Assembly (NCBI GenBank): GCA_037693485.1
Contig: CM075353.1
Coordinates: forward strand, 109,326,501 to 109,390,500
Source: Kitagawia praeruptora
Taxonomy: Eukaryota > Streptophyta > Magnoliopsida > Apiales > Apiaceae
Direction: 5' to 3'
Length of the DNA stretch: 64,000 nt
Positions 12,039 through 22,857 of this stretch are shown here, one piece after another. Position 1 is the stretch's first letter. The number at the start of each line of letters is the position of its first letter. Under the pieces are notes generated by a model. That model made no database searches and was not told the DNA's origin. It saw nothing but the letters and a program-made list of their open reading frames with translations. A program made the translations under genes and the position numbers.

Positions 12039-12384
12039 ATGGAGAAGATCTCACTTATGCTCATCATCGCTCTTGCCCTAATATTTGCTGTTTCCAGTAA
12101 GTTTAATATTTTATATGTCAAAACTATGATTTTTTGGAAATTAGTTATAAAAATAAATAATTTTTATTTGGAATATATGCTGAAATGGTGATTGTGCAGG
12201 TGGAGGACAATTATCAAACACGGTGGCAGAAGGGCCAGAGGCAACGACTCCATACCCTATCAAGACTGCATTCCCGTGCTCTGGGCCGAATGCGAATGTT
12301 ACTTGTCAGAATTTATGTCCCAAATTTTGTGTTAGTGGCTGTTATTGTGGCCCGCAGAGTCACACTTGCATTTTTTTATGTTAA
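12039..12384 (+). CDS. Small secreted cysteine-rich peptide, copy A (two exons)
   Basis: I read exons 12039-12096 and 12200-12384, giving 80 residues. The intron (12097-12199) has a GTAAGT donor and a TTGTGCAG acceptor and splits a serine codon after its first base. Exon 1 encodes a signal peptide (MEKISLMLIIALALIFAVS). Exon 2 encodes a short acidic/proline linker and a cysteine knot-like tail of eight cysteines spaced C-x8-C-x3-C-x3-C-x3-C-x-C-x6-C-x3-C. An AATAAA signal follows at 12413. The part C-x3-CP-x2-CVSGCYC resembles the centre of trypsin-inhibitor-like (TIL) domains with the middle loop missing. That is a resemblance only; it could equally be a lineage-specific defence or signalling peptide. 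The paralogue at 32321 keeps the same structure. Secretion is inferred; the target is unknown. Confidence 0.8.
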
Positions 12385-12412
12385 TGATTGTGATTATATG
12401 TTTTAAGTAATT

Positions 12413-12418
12413 AATAAA
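12413..12418 (+). promoter_or_regulatory. Polyadenylation signal of peptide gene A
   Basis: AATAAA 29 bases after the stop codon, conserved at 32697-32702 in copy B. Confidence 0.5.
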
Positions 12419-14031
12419 TGTGCATCTTTCTTCCAGTCATGACCGATTGTTATTTTCATTGTATTTTTTTAATTAAATATGAATATTTATTATTTTGATA
12501 TTCATTTTCTATGCAAAACGATCGAAAGAATTAGAGTCAACCAATGTCTTTCTGAGTTTTTGCAGGAAAAAAAGTAAAGAATGCAATTGGACAAGAAAAA
12601 GAGGAAAAAGATTATGTGTATTTTCCCTCTTCATGTTTACAAGTTTTTGTAAGTGAAGTAAAGAAAGTGTGAATATATGAAATGAATAATTACTTTATTA
12701 TTATATAATTTTAATTTGTCATTCTCTTCCCATACTAATTTTTATTAATAGCAACAAAAGTTTTAATTTTGACGCGAATACCACTTATCTAATTTTTTGA
12801 AAGTACATTTTAAAAATACATTATTATTTTCTTCAAAAAAAAAGTATTGAATTAAGGTCTATATAGACCAACATTTGAGCGGAGTTCGTGTATTCACTCA
12901 AAATATTGCAAAACATAAATATTTGCAAATAATGTTCAATGAACATTATTATTTCATTCAAAACCCTAAAAATCATATACGATTTGCAAGCAGGACATGT
13001 TTTGGAGAACAATGCAATATTTTGTTTGCAGAACATGCATGATTTTCAAATTTTTTAATGAAATTTGCATGTAAAACATATATGATTTTCAAGATTTTTT
13101 TTATAAAATAAAAGAAATAGTAATTTTTATTGAGTATGATTTTCAATTAATAAATTTCCACTAAAAAATTGATCTCCATAAAACTTAACTCTTGCTTTAT
13201 ATATAAAAATTGAAATCTCCTGTTCCGTATAAATACAAAAGCTAAGATTACATAGAATGCTAGTTTTTAAACATGATCGTTTTTTTCGGCCGCTAATTTA
13301 CAGAGAATAGGCTAGCTAGTCTTGAGAACTGTGGCGACTAATTCTCCTCTTTACCCATTTAGAGAGAATATAATAATTATATGAATAATAAATTTTTATA
13401 ATATATGATAGATAATGCAAATTAAATAGATATTTATATTAAATTATAATAAATAAATATTAAATATTTTTTGTAATTTGTTTAACGGTTTAATCAATAC
13501 TACTTTACAATAAACTTGGTACAATTATTTTATGGTTTGGTTATATAGTTAAATCACAAAATAGTAGTAATGATTATTAAATTTTAGTAAATATTTGATT
13601 TGAGAATTATTTAATGTTATATTTAAGTTGATCTAAAAAATATATAAGTTTGACCGTCAACAATAAATTTAAGTTAATAAAATATATCACTCATTTTAAA
13701 TAATACATAATTTGTAATTATTAAATATTAAATTAAATTTAAAATAATTATTAAAAAAATTATATAAAAACCCAATATAAAAGGAGGAATAAAATTCTTT
13801 GGAAACTGCTCATTGTTTTAGAGAGTTGGAGGCTAAACCTAAACCTTAAGATCAGATCTATAAAAAGGATTATGTATAATTTCTCCTTCATATACTCAGA
13901 ATTTTTGAAAGGGAAGAAAGAAAGTGAGAATATAATGAAATGAATAAATATTTTATTTTATGATTTGTCAATCTCTTCCCATATCTTCATTTTAGCAACG
14001 AATCTATATTAATTATGACAAGAATAGAATA

Positions 14032-14730
14032 TGATAGGTATCCGCTGTAGAGACGGTCCACTCGCCGGGCACGCGCCAGCGAGTAGTTGCCCGCCTACAA
14101 CACAGCATTTCTCACTCTCATACACGTGTCATAAGATATTTAGTTTCCTAAATTACTCAACATGACAATAAATATCATTAGAGAAATACTCTTGTACAAA
14201 ATATCTTGCTATCTTGCTCTACAAGACAGGGAACAATAAACTACTCAAGGGAACACAAGGACATCAAGTTGTAGCAGACAAACTCTGAGCAGTACAAAGC
14301 AAGTTGTAGAATGGCGGTGTGTCAGGAAAGGTCACACCAATCACTGTAGCATTTGCGGCTACCAAGTGGGGCTCACTGTAGCTTTTGCGGCTATCAAGTG
14401 GGGCTCACTGTAGCTTTTGCGGCTACCAAGTGGCCTACAGTGACTTGGAGGCTTAACCTATAAATACCCCCATTTTGCACATAAGGTGGGAGACACACAA
14501 AAAACACACACAGAATTTTAGCAATACAAAAGCTCTCTACGTATTCTCTCCCTTCACATCAGAAACACTCTTACCAGCTTGATTATTATTATTTCCGATT
14601 ACTGATTCTTACACCGGAGGTGCTTGACGGCCACCACCCCCGGGCAAACATTGTTTTGCAGATACCCAAACTCAGGTGACACGTCACGGAACAGTAGTCG
14701 GAAGCCTCTAATCAGCCGTGAGAGTTATCA
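14032..14730 (+). repeat. 5' LTR of Tat-1
   Basis: Begins TGATAGG and ends TTATCA, so the termini are inverted TGATA/TATCA, directly before the primer-binding site. It contains a threefold tandem of about 31 bp (CTCACTGTAGCTTTTGCGGC type, 14338-14433) and a TATA box. No matching 3' LTR is visible before the MULE fragment. Confidence 0.75.
14459..14467 (+). promoter_or_regulatory. TATA box in the Tat-1 LTR
   Basis: CCTATAAATACCCCC, a standard plant TATA box placed in the LTR upstream of a likely transcription start near 14490. Confidence 0.6.
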
Positions 14731-14731
14731 T

Positions 14732-14748
14732 TTGGCGCTAGAAGGAGG
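14732..14748 (+). other. Primer-binding site of Tat-1
   Basis: TGGCGCTAGAAGGAGGG starts two bases after the LTR. TGG pairs with a tRNA CCA end. I do not assign the tRNA. Confidence 0.55.
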
Positions 14749-14857
14749 GAGTTTATTTTTCTTAAAGAGAAATCCCTCGTCTGCTCTACCCGAACTAACT
14801 CCATGAGACAAAACACAAGCAAACCAATCCCAAACAAACAGAATACACGCTACTAAA

Positions 14858-16479
14858 ATGGCCCACAACACCAGATCTAGAGGCACTGCAACCACATCAA
14901 ACCCAGATGAAATACCACCAATAGAAAAAGAAGGGAACACAAACGGCGTTCCATCGCCTAACCCACTACTAAACCAAGACAACCGCTTACAGACTAACCC
15001 CCTAGGGGAGACGACTAAGAGCAAATACTTAGCCTTAACCTCACAGGCTATACCCAACAGCAAATCGACTTAATCATGCAAATAGCCTCGACTTTCCCAC
15101 AACAGGGCCAAGGGCAACCACCGGAGCAAAAAGATTCCCAAGCCAACCCACACAATGACCAAAGTGAGGCCCACAACCGGCCCCGAAGGGCGGATTCTAC
15201 CTTTTCTCGCCTAGGCTCATCCCAGGATACAAATCATAAAAGGCACAATAAAGGCCACCATCAGCCCGAAACATGGGAATAAAACAGAAAGTAGAGGGAC
15301 CTAAGGAAGGTGATCATAGACAAAAAGGCCGTCTATGAAAAGGTCGTAGCCGAATACGAAAAACAAAGGAAGAGAGAACGATCCCCTGTCCGCCCAAAAG
15401 AGGTAGACGATGCACAGCCCACAAACGCAGATATGCTGCGTACCATTATGGAACTCAAGAAAAAGATAGAGGGTAATAGCGAGCCAGAACTGGGTGGCAC
15501 ACCATTTACTGCAAGGCTGAAGGCGGAGCCCTGCCAAAAGGACATCAAACATCATAGCTTCAATTCTTTCGACGGGCTGGGCGACCCAGAAGAGCATCTA
15601 AGCTACTTTGACCAGCTAGCTCTCCACTACTATAATGATCTAACGTGATGTCGTTTCTTCGCCACGACTCTTCGCGGAAATGCACAGAGATGGTTCTGTA
15701 GAATAACCACCAGGTCCATAGATACTTGGCTCGAGTTTAAAAAGCTATTCTTGAATAAATTCAAGGCGAACCAATAGCACGAGGTCCATACCGTGTTTCT
15801 AGAAACTATTGCACAACGCAACAGAGAGACTTTGCAAAATTACATCGACCACTTCAAGGAAGCCGTCAACAAAGTTGTCTGCGTTAATGAAACAGAGGCA
15901 TTGGTCCACTTGAGAAGGGGCCTTAACCCCTATAAATGTGAAAAGTACGTGTGCCGTCTCATGGAAACAAAACCCACCACTCTGGCAAAGGCATATGACT
16001 TAGCATCCCAGGCCATCAACGAGATAGAATCCCTGAATGTATTAAAGCAATCCAGGGCTCCGCCAATTCAATAGCCATTCTTTCAAAGGGAAAGATTCAC
16101 CTCCTATCAGAGGCAAACACCGGTCCAACACCAAGTACAAACTACTCATGGGCCATCACCTACCGCCCAGAGATCACAACCCACGGCCCCGGTCAGAGAC
16201 CGGTTGGGACCTACAAACCCGCCTAAAGTGGATAAATGCCCGAAAACAGAATGGACAAAATTCATGCTCCCAAGGGCAACCATCCTCAGAGAAATAAGGG
16301 GGAAACCATTCTACATGCCTCCAGCCCCAATGTTCTCCTCGCCTAACGACAGACCAAGAGACAAACAATATGATTATCACGAAATGCATGGACACTACAC
16401 AGACAACTATTTGTCCCTCAAGTATTTCTTGGAAAGACAAGTCAAGGCTGGCAACCTATCTCAGTATTTGCCAAGATAG
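14858..16479 (+). pseudogene. Tat-1 gag, broken
   Basis: The N-terminal piece (14858-15073, starting MAHNTRSRG) is in a different frame from the main part. From 15310 one frame runs through a typical retrotransposon gag core: an acidic linker, FNSFDGLGDPEEHLSYFDQL (about 15559-15618), LRGNAQRWF, and a helix-rich section ending near 16072. It is cut by stops at 15646 (TGA), 15775 (TAG), 16072 (TAG) and 16477 (TAG). The pieces stay in one frame across the stops. Several stops fit single C-to-T changes at Gln or Arg codons. The product would have been the capsid/nucleocapsid precursor of the element's particle. It sits between the primer site and the protease. Confidence 0.75.
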
Positions 16480-19400
16480 GTGCTAGGAACGTCCACCTCA
16501 CAAGGACAGAATAAAAATATCGTACATAGCGTCTTTGGCTGGCAGTCCTCACCGCCAAGAGAAGAACACACCGTATATGCAATATCCGAGGGATCGCCAA
16601 ACATCATTACCTTCACGGATGCAGACTACGAAGGCATCGACCTGAATCACACTGAGGCACTAGTCGTGTCATTGGGCATCGCCAACAACGAAGTAAAAAG
16701 GATCCTTGTGGATAACGGGTCCTCAGTTGATATATGTTTCAAACATACATGGGACAGATTAAAGCTAGATGATGAAAAATTGGAAGCATGTCCTGATAAG
16801 ACACCTCTCTACGGTTTCGGGCACAATGCCGTCCCAATAGCAGGCATCGCAAGACTCCCTGTCTATTTTAGCGAATCACCTAGACAAGTATGCCGAACGA
16901 TCAAGTTCTATGTGATCAATACCGCCTCCTCTTACAACATGATCTTGGGAAGGCCCACCCTCAACATGATAAAGGCAGTCACATCCACCCCTCATCTTAA
17001 AATCAAATTCCCCACTCTAAACGGGGTTGGAGAAATCAAGGGAGACTCAGAAATATCCAAAAGATGTTATGGCATAGCACTCACCCTGGGAAAAACTGAA
17101 TCCAGCAATCTCCGCCGAGAGAAAGCAAATAAGAGAAGGCGGGAAAAAAGGCAAAGGCACGCTGAACATCAGCAACAACACAACAAAAAGAGAAAAGAGG
17201 TACAGTTCATTGACGGGAACGACCCAATGACAGAAGACCCGCCTCGTATAGATGCAAACCTCATGAAATGTCTCAAACGGGAAGAGAAACCACCAATAAG
17301 CCCGGCGGTGCAGACAGAGAAAATAGAAATTGTGCCCGGAGACTCGAGCAAAAGCGTTAGTGTGGGAGCGGGTTTAGACTCAATCTTTAAGGCCGGCCTC
17401 ACAGACCTTTTAAGGAAATACGTAGACGTTTTCGCATGGAGCCCAAAGGATATGCCGGGTCTAGATGAGTCCGTAGCAATCCACAAGTTAAATGTGGACC
17501 CAGACAAAGCACCAAAAATACAAAAGAGAAGAAACTTTGCGCCGGAACGATAGCGGGCAATTGATACTGAGATTGACAAACTCTTGGACGCATATTTAAT
17601 TTGCGAAGTCACCTACCCTAAGTGGGTTGCAAATGTGGTACTGGTGAAAAAAGCTAACGGAAAATGGAGAATATGCGTGGATTACACTGATTTAAACGCA
17701 GCATGCCCTAAGGATCCGTATCCACTCCCTTCAATAGACCAACTCATCGATGCAACAGCGGGCCATTTGATGCTAATCTTCATGGATGCCTATTCAGGCT
17801 ACAATAAGATCAAAATGACCCCGAAAGACAGAGAAAAAACAGCTTTCATCACACATAGGGGGGGGTGTATTGTTACAAAGTCATGCCATTTGGATTGATC
17901 AATGCCGGCACCACCTTCCAAAAAACTATGAATAAAATCTTTGCCGGTCAGTTGGGCCGCAATATGGAAGTATATGATCTCATAGTGAAGTCTCTCTTAA
18001 CGGCTTCTCACCTTCAAGACTTAGAAGAGTGTTTCTCAACTCTCAGAAGACACAACATGAAACTCAATCTAGACAAATGCGCATTCGCACTAGACGCAAG
18101 CAAGTTCTTTGGTTTCTTGGTATCTCACAGAGGCATTGAGGCCAACCCCGAAAAAATAAAGGCTATAATCGACATGCAACCGCCCAAAACCTTGAAAGAT
18201 ATATAAAAGTTGACAGGAAGGTTAGCCGCTCTCAGGAGATTCATTGCTAAATTAGTAGACAGATGCCTCCCATTTTTTGACACATTGAAAGGAGCGACCA
18301 AAACTAAGGCAATATCTTGGACGGACGAATGCTAGAAAGCCTTCGAAGACCTCAAAACTTATCTCTCCTCTGCTCCATTACTTGCGGTCGCAGCTCCTTC
18401 AGAACCACTATCACTATACTTGTCCGCCACAGATAAAGCCGTGGGGGCAGTACTCATCAAAGAAGAAAATAGCGAGCAAAAACCAGTCTATTATGTCAGT
18501 CAGGTGCTCAAAGATGTAGAAACCCGCTATCCAAACATCCAGAAATTTGCTCTAGCCTTGGTGGTAGCAAGCAGAAAATTAAGACATTACTTCCAAGGTA
18601 GACAAATCAGGGTCATCACGGACCAACCGCTGAGAAAAATACTGCACAAACCGGACCTATCAGGAAGGTTGATCAATTGGGCTGTAGAACTTGGCCAATT
18701 CGACATAAGGTACATACCAAGAACCGCAATCAAAGCACAAACGTTAGCAGACTTCGTGGTCGAATGTTCATTTTCAACAACAGAGAAAGAAATTCTCGCA
18801 AATAACATTGCCACGCCGGACAACAATTGGCAACTGTATGTAGACGGTTCCTCCACAAACACCCGTTGCGGGGCGGGTCTTATCCTTACTAGCCCCGACG
18901 GTTTCCAAGTCAAGCAAGCCATACAGCTAAACTTCAAAGCTACAAACAACCAAGCAGAATATGAGGCACTTTTGGCCGGCTTAACATTGGCAAAAAACTT
19001 GCAAGTGAAGAAAATCACCATCTACAGCGACTCATAAATAGTTGTTCGCCAAACAACAGGGGATTATTCAACAAAAGATACAAATCTTAGCAAATACCAA
19101 GAGATGGTGCACGCAATGCTCTCCCAATTTGAGAAATACATCCTGGAACAGATAGACAGGACGGATAATACAATGGCGGACATGTTATCCAAATTAACAC
19201 AAGGAGAAAAGCTGGATTCCGACACAGTGTATTTCGAGGAGTTGCAGGCTCCCAGTATAAACGACCTGCCCACCATGGAAATAAACCCGCCGGTAGATAA
19301 CTGGATGACTCCTTATGTCCGCTACTTGGAAAGCGGTACCCTGCCAGACGATGGTGTAAAAGCTAAAGTACTCAAATCACAAGCAACGAAGTACTTTATA

Positions 19401-20385
19401 AAAGAAGGCACCCTGTACAAAAGAAGTTTTGATTCTCCCATACTCAAATGTGTCGACAAGGAAGAAGCTTTATATTGTATGAGAGAAGTCCACGAAAGCA
19501 TCTGTGGCGACCACATGGCTGGGAAGGCATTGGCACATAAGATACTCAGGCAGGGGTATTACTGGCCCAAAATGCACAAGGAATGCAAAACTTTCACCAA
19601 GAAATGCCACCAATGCCAACTGTTCAGCAACATGTCCAGAAAAGCACCATCCCTTCCAGCAGCGATCTTGTCACCAATACCATTTGCGGTCTGGGGCATC
19701 GATATCATGGGACCTTTCCCCAAGGCAAAGGGTGATCTACAATATGTGATGGTCGCTGTTGATTACATGACCAAGTGGGCCGAAACAAAGGCACTCAAAA
19801 ACATCACACAAGATGATGCAATCCGTTTTGTCACAGAGCAAGTCGTTACAAGATTTGGAATTCCGGTAGTACTCATATCAGACAATGGCACGCAATTTGT
19901 TGGATCAAAATTCAACAAGTTCCTATCTGATCATGGAATCAAACACAAAAAGGCTTCTGTATGCCATCCTCAAAGCAACGGTCAGGTTGAAGTAACCAAC
20001 CGCATCATTGTCAGGGGCCTAGAAAAAAGGCTAACTACTTCCAAGAAAAAATGGCCGCATGAGTTGCCTAACGTTCTTTGGGCTTACCGGACATCAGCCA
20101 GGAAAAGTACGGGAGAATCCCCTTTTAAACTAGCTTTTGGTACAGAAGCTCTTGCCCCAATTGAAATTGGATCCCCATCCTATCGTGCCATCAGTTTTAA
20201 GGAAGAAGCAAATAACCAAGGACTTAAAACAAACCTTGACCTTCTGGATGAAGCAAGGGAGACCGCTGTCGAAAAAATGGCCGCTTACAAGGAAAAAACA
20301 AAGGAATTTTTTGGAAAAAGGGCTAGACGGCATGGAAGTCAACAATACTTGGCATGGAGACAAACTGAGAAAATATTACCAATAG
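16480..20385 (+). pseudogene. Tat-1 pol: protease, RT, RNase H, second RNase H, integrase; broken
   Basis: The protease motif LVDNGSSVDI is at about 16711. The RT region starts at about 17590 (WVANVVLVKKANGKWRICVD) and continues to 18200. The RT active box is damaged: EVYDLIVKS at about 17965-17991 lacks two residues, including one catalytic aspartate, of the usual YxDD. The first RNase H is at about 18405-18770, and a second RNase H-like domain (LYVDGSSTNTRCGAG, then YSDS) at about 18830-19035. The integrase has an HHCC finger (about 19490-19620) and D, D, E residues (WGIDIMGPF, SDNGTQF, NGQVEV). Stops occur at 17551, 18204, 18333 and 19035, with a frameshift at an 8-G run (17861). The integrase tail jumps from the helix region to TWHGDKLRKYYQ, losing most of its C-terminal domain. 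Confidence 0.85.
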
Positions 20386-20439
20386 ATGGTTATGCAGTCG
20401 GTACTTTCTCTTGTTTGTAACCAATGGTACTATGTTTTA

Positions 20440-21265
20440 ATGAAACATCTTTTGCACAAAAGCAACCAACTACAAAAGCTAAGTCCCATAGACGGGCGCA
20501 CCATCTACTACAAAAGCAAACTACTCTATAATAGCAAACACTTACAAAAGCAAAGTCCCTTGGCGGGCAAGCAACCAACTACAAAAGCTAAGTCCCATAG
20601 ACGGGCGCACCATCTACTGCAAAAGCAAATTACTCTATAATAGAAACCAACTACAATAACAAAGTCCCTTCGCGGGCAAGCAACCAACTTCAATAGCAAA
20701 GTCCCTAGACGGGCAAGCATCCAACTACAATAGCAAAGTTCCTAAGCGGGCAAGCAACCAACTTCAATAGCAAAGTCCCTAGACGGGCAAGCATCCAACT
20801 ACAATAGCAAAGTCCCTAGACGGGCAAGCAACCAACTACAATAGCAAAGTCCCTAAGTGGGCAAGCAACCAACTTCAATAGCAAAGTCCCTAGACGGGTA
20901 AGCATCCAACTGCAATAGCAAAGTCCCTAGATGGGCAAACAACCAACTACAATAGCAAAGTCCCTAAGTGGGCAAGCAACCAACTTCAACAGCAAAGTCC
21001 CTAGACGGGCAAGCATCCAACTGCAATAGCAAAGTCCCTAAGTGGGCAAGCAACCAACTACAATAGCAAAATCCCCAAGACGGGTGAGTATCTATCAACA
21101 AAGGCTAAGTCCCATAAATGGGCGCCCAATCTACTACACAAGCAAATTACTCTATAATAGCAGCCAACTACAAAAGCTATGTCCCCTAGACGGGCACTGA
21201 ACCTACTACAAAAGCAAAGTGTTCTATAAATTGCAGACAACAGGAGCCAATTCCCTCTGCGGGCA
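20440..21265 (+). repeat. 3' minisatellite of Tat-1, 37-bp unit
   Basis: Many direct repeats of a unit built from CAACTACAATAGCAAAGTCC, CTAGACGGGC and AAGCAT/AAGCAAC. The array is regular at 37 bp from about 20640 to 21090, with looser variants on both sides (CATAGACGGGCGCACC). It lies between pol and the antisense ORFs. Frames that cross it (for example 20526-20720 minus) are repeat artefacts. Confidence 0.85.
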
Positions 21266-21496
21266 GAAGCAATAAAGTCTTACACCAAAGTTATCTAACA
21301 TAACAGTGACACTAAATCAAACTACTACAGACGATCTACAAAGAACTACGCAAGTACAAAGGCAAAATATGCAATATTACGGCAACCAAAAGGAAAATAC
21401 AAATAGATGCGATGGGAAAAGAGATATTTTATTCATAAAATATTTTAATTACAAGTATGGGTTACAAGGAGTAGATTCCTACATCTAAAAACTCCT

Positions 21497-21790
21497 TCAT
21501 TCTTGGGGAGCCTTCTTCTCGGTCTCCGCGTTCTTCTTCTTGGAACTCTCACCGCTCTCCGGCGCACGGAAACGGAAGCGAATCGCATCCGTCTCCGCAG
21601 CCTCTTTGGCCGCACGAGTAGCGGCCACCTTCCTAGCAAACTTCCGGCATTCCTCGGCCTCGTAGAAGTCACCCTCCTCCTCATAGTGAACGGCGAGGCT
21701 CTTCCATACCTCCTCGCTCTGCTTGGATATGCAGAGTTCACGACCCCACGGGAAAGGGGTGAAAAACTCATTCATCTCTGAGATATCCAT
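21497..21790 (-). CDS. Tat-1 antisense small ORF, unknown protein
   Basis: This minus-strand frame runs against the element and encodes about 97 residues from ATG 21790 (an in-frame ATG at 21808 is also possible). It has an acidic N-terminal half, an alanine/arginine-rich helical middle (KFARKVAATRAAKEAAE), and a charged C-terminal tail with KKKNAETEKK. I recognise no domain. A TATA box (CCTATAAAAGGG in minus orientation) sits about 85 bp upstream at 21866-21877, which suggests its own transcription unit. Accessory antisense ORFs between pol and the 3' LTR are known in Tat-clade elements; their role is not settled. It could also be the last exon of the longer antisense gene whose coiled-coil part lies at 22255-22854. 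Confidence 0.5.
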   Translation of the reverse strand: MDISEMNEFFTPFPWGRELCISKQSEEVWKSLAVHYEEEGDFYEAEECRKFARKVAATRAAKEAAETDAIRFRFRAPESGESSKKKNAETEKKAPQE

Positions 21791-21865
21791 ACTACAGCTT
21801 TTAAACAAAGGATTTTTCTAAAGAATAATGGAGAAAAGGATGCTCAGAATCAGGCAATTACCCTC

Positions 21866-21877
21866 CCTTTTATAGGG
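21866..21877 (-). promoter_or_regulatory. TATA box for the antisense ORF of Tat-1
   Basis: Reads CCTATAAAAGGG on the minus strand, upstream of the ATG at 21790. Position and sequence fit a plant core promoter. Confidence 0.5.
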
Positions 21878-22254
21878 GTAAAAGAAGGTTAAAATAACCC
21901 CCAGTCAAAATTCTCCATCCCCATGCAGACTGCAGTAAAGACACAGTCAAAAGACTATGATTCCCATGCAGTATTAAATGCTCAAAACAAATTCCCACAG
22001 TCAAATGCGTGAGTTCCACGTAACATTTCCCAAAAGCTTATTTATCTCTCCCTTTGACAAGAAAATAACACACGCAATTCAATTATATTTCTCCACAAAT
22101 TGAAGAAATATATTCCATCAACCACAAAATACTTCAGAGTTTAAAATTCCCAAGTACAAATTACATCAACCTGTTTACAAGTCGCACAACGGATAGACCC
22201 GCTGAGTGATTTCTAAACAAACCAAAAGAAAAATCTACACAAGTACAAGAAAAA

Positions 22255-22854
22255 TCATCCCCAGCGGGAAGCGCTCAACGGGCTTGTCATGCCTCTCAGC
22301 GACTCCTCTTCTCCTACATCTTCTTCCTCGCCATAAACGGCCGCTATAGCTGACAGCGGCGTAATAGCTTCTACAACCGGAACCTCCTCGTCCACGACCA
22401 TGTCATCTTCAGCGGCCTGCACACCCACATCATGAACGGCGGCATCAACTTGACAACCAACACTTACTCTTGGCACTTCCCCAAGACGGGTTTCTAGAGA
22501 CTTCACTTTACGCTTGGCCTTCCTCGCTTTTGATTTTAGTTTGGACGTTTTATTTTTTAAGCGGGCAATTTCTTCAACATTCTCAGCGGCCCTCTGCCTT
22601 AGCTGAACAAGTTCAACCGACTCATCACCAGTTACCGCTACACGCACTTTGGCGGTTTCTTTTTTCACAATCTCGGCAAATTCAGGACTATTTCTGAATT
22701 TTCTTACAGCATCCGCTTCAGAAGGACGAGAGTTAAGATGAGCCTCAACATCATCAGCACGTTCCTTCTCAAACCTTAGCGAGACTTTCAGATTGCGAAT
22801 TTCTTCAGATAGAGCGTCCTTATCGGCCATGAGTTCAATTTTATCCGCCGCCAA
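22255..22854 (-). pseudogene. Tat-1 antisense ORF, coiled-coil C-terminal part, truncated
   Basis: An open frame of 199 codons on the minus strand. It is strongly helical and charged: heptad-like segments (EEIRNLKVSLRFEKERAD; ENVEEIARLKNKTSKLKSKA) are followed by an acidic tail (VYGEEEDVGEEESL). The layout matches the C-terminal half of the intact antisense ORF in Tat-2 (47718-49787), which also has a long coiled coil after an N-terminal gypsy-type transposon domain. Here that N-terminal domain is missing because the element is cut off at about 22857. The first methionine in the frame is therefore probably internal. Confidence 0.55.
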
Positions 22855-22857
22855 GAA

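Larger units (their letters stand above)
10876..14031 (+). repeat. Duplicated segment copy A, right part
   Basis: Collinear with copy B from about 31147 to 33990. It carries the peptide gene at 12039-12384. Relative to copy B it has 345 extra bases (12850-13194), bounded by TTG at both junctions. The rest is AT-rich and has no supported gene; the 62- and 67-codon frames at 11235-11423 and 12833-13036 are not conserved in copy B. It ends where Tat-1 starts. Confidence 0.85.
14032..22857 (+). mobile_element. Tat-type Ty3 retrotransposon 1, decayed, 3' LTR missing
   Basis: A 5' LTR, primer site, gag, pol (protease, reverse transcriptase, RNase H, second RNase H, integrase), a 3' minisatellite and antisense ORFs occur in that order. 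The second RNase H-like domain after the first and the antisense ORF region are hallmarks of the Tat clade of Ty3 elements. The left junction falls inside copy A. The right end stops abruptly in the antisense ORF and runs into MULE sequence, and no second copy of the LTR is found. The element carries eight in-frame stops, a frameshift and an active-site deletion, so it is dead. Confidence 0.85.

Noticed and set aside
20640..21090. Regular 37-bp repeats considered as CRISPR-like
   Set aside because: The units abut with no unique spacers and sit inside a plant retrotransposon; it is a minisatellite.
21445..21771. Arginine-rich minus-strand ORF of 108 codons
   Set aside because: Shadow of the antisense small ORF in another frame; composition follows from its GC-rich codons.
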